Source: Noviluteimonas caseinilytica (GTDB taxonomy: Bacteria > Pseudomonadota > Gammaproteobacteria > Xanthomonadales > Xanthomonadaceae). Taken from it: a stretch of 64,000 nucleotides of DNA. Position 1 is the first letter of the stretch. The number at the start of each line of letters is the position of its first letter. The stretch spans positions 2,294,001 to 2,358,000 of the forward strand of contig NZ_AP024545.1 in assembly GCF_018406605.1 (NCBI RefSeq), written 5' to 3'. The notes under the pieces were generated by a model. It was not told the origin of the DNA, did no database searches, and saw nothing but the letters and a program-made list of their open reading frames with translations. Both the position numbers and the translations under genes were made by a program. Shown in pieces: positions 63,802-64,000 of this stretch.

Positions 63802-64000
63802 CCGTTCGAGGTTCGCTTCGAACCGCGCCAGCCGCTCCGCGCGTCCGTCGCACAACAGCACGAACACGCGATCCAGCAAGTGCTGCACGCCCGCTGCATG
63901 CAGCAGCGGTTCGACGTACGCGCGCTCGTCGTGCGCCGACACCAGCAGCGCGACGTCCGCATGCGCGCGCAGCGGATTGGCGATGTGCCGCGTGATGCTG
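63781..64000 (-). CDS. 3' end of an unidentified gene (runs off the window)
   Basis: An open frame of about 72 codons up to a TGA that overlaps the aquaporin end by 21 bases. The visible residues (ANPLRAHADVALLVSAHDER, LLDRVFVLLCDGRAERLARF, ANLERLRTLSD) and codon use support a real gene, but I cannot name it from this piece. Confidence 0.55.
   Translation of the reverse strand, partial: SITRHIANPLRAHADVALLVSAHDERAYVEPLLHAAGVQHLLDRVFVLLCDGRAERLARFEANLERLRTLSD

Overview
The window is GC-rich bacterial DNA. Its gene content (GltS, a TonB receptor, a type IV pilin, a GNAT-DUF7931 gene, a NodT/HlyD/DUF2955 efflux set) points to a gammaproteobacterium of the Xanthomonadaceae/Lysobacteraceae, most like Lysobacter. 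This rests on protein resemblance and codon use only; there is no rRNA in the window.

Positions 1-17,975 look like the right-hand part of an integrated genomic island. At 17,951-17,975 a bare 3' end of a tRNA gene (probably tRNA-Leu) ends in CCA with no tRNA body in front of it, and a terminator follows. That is what the far attachment site of an element inserted into a tRNA gene looks like. Codon use to its left is more relaxed. The genes there are accessory: an acyltransferase, BlaI/M56 regulators, a PQQ-type sugar dehydrogenase lipoprotein, two MocR regulators, thioesterase, two cupins, acetyltransferases, TetR and a PhyH dioxygenase. Two genes are broken: GNAT-DUF7931 and rarD. The BlaI gene and the distant sugar dehydrogenase share a 40-bp promoter element at the same distance from their starts.

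Positions 18,000-28,000 look like core chromosome: a hybrid histidine kinase, a DUF1353 protein, two adjacent GYF-domain membrane proteins (one RDD, one with a ClpP/SppA-like protease domain), a major pilin, and a DUF3300/DUF2950 pair.

Positions 28,000-40,700 may form a local regulon. A MASE1-type histidine kinase and a divergent LuxR-family response regulator sit in the middle. Four intergenic regions each carry a pair of palindromes with consensus CAGTA-GTTY-TACTG, about 23-24 bp apart. They precede the DUF3300 operon and a secreted protein, a transporter-like/MarC operon, a lone receiver-domain protein, and a DUF202-sulfatase-FGE-DUF1622-DUF4136-HAD operon. I do not recognise this as a described system; it is the best candidate here for a new one.

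Positions 40,800-64,000 hold a TonB receptor, an alcohol dehydrogenase, a repeat-rich spacer, GltS, a thioesterase/SpoIIAA-like/QEGLA/AI-2E/K-channel operon, a tripartite efflux operon, carbonic anhydrase, a peroxiredoxin-DsbA pair, dodecin, an Old Yellow Enzyme, a second hybrid kinase, a GFA protein, a large calcium-repeat protein, and an arsenic operon (arsR, arsI-like, arsC, aquaporin) that appears to be transcribed without a leader.
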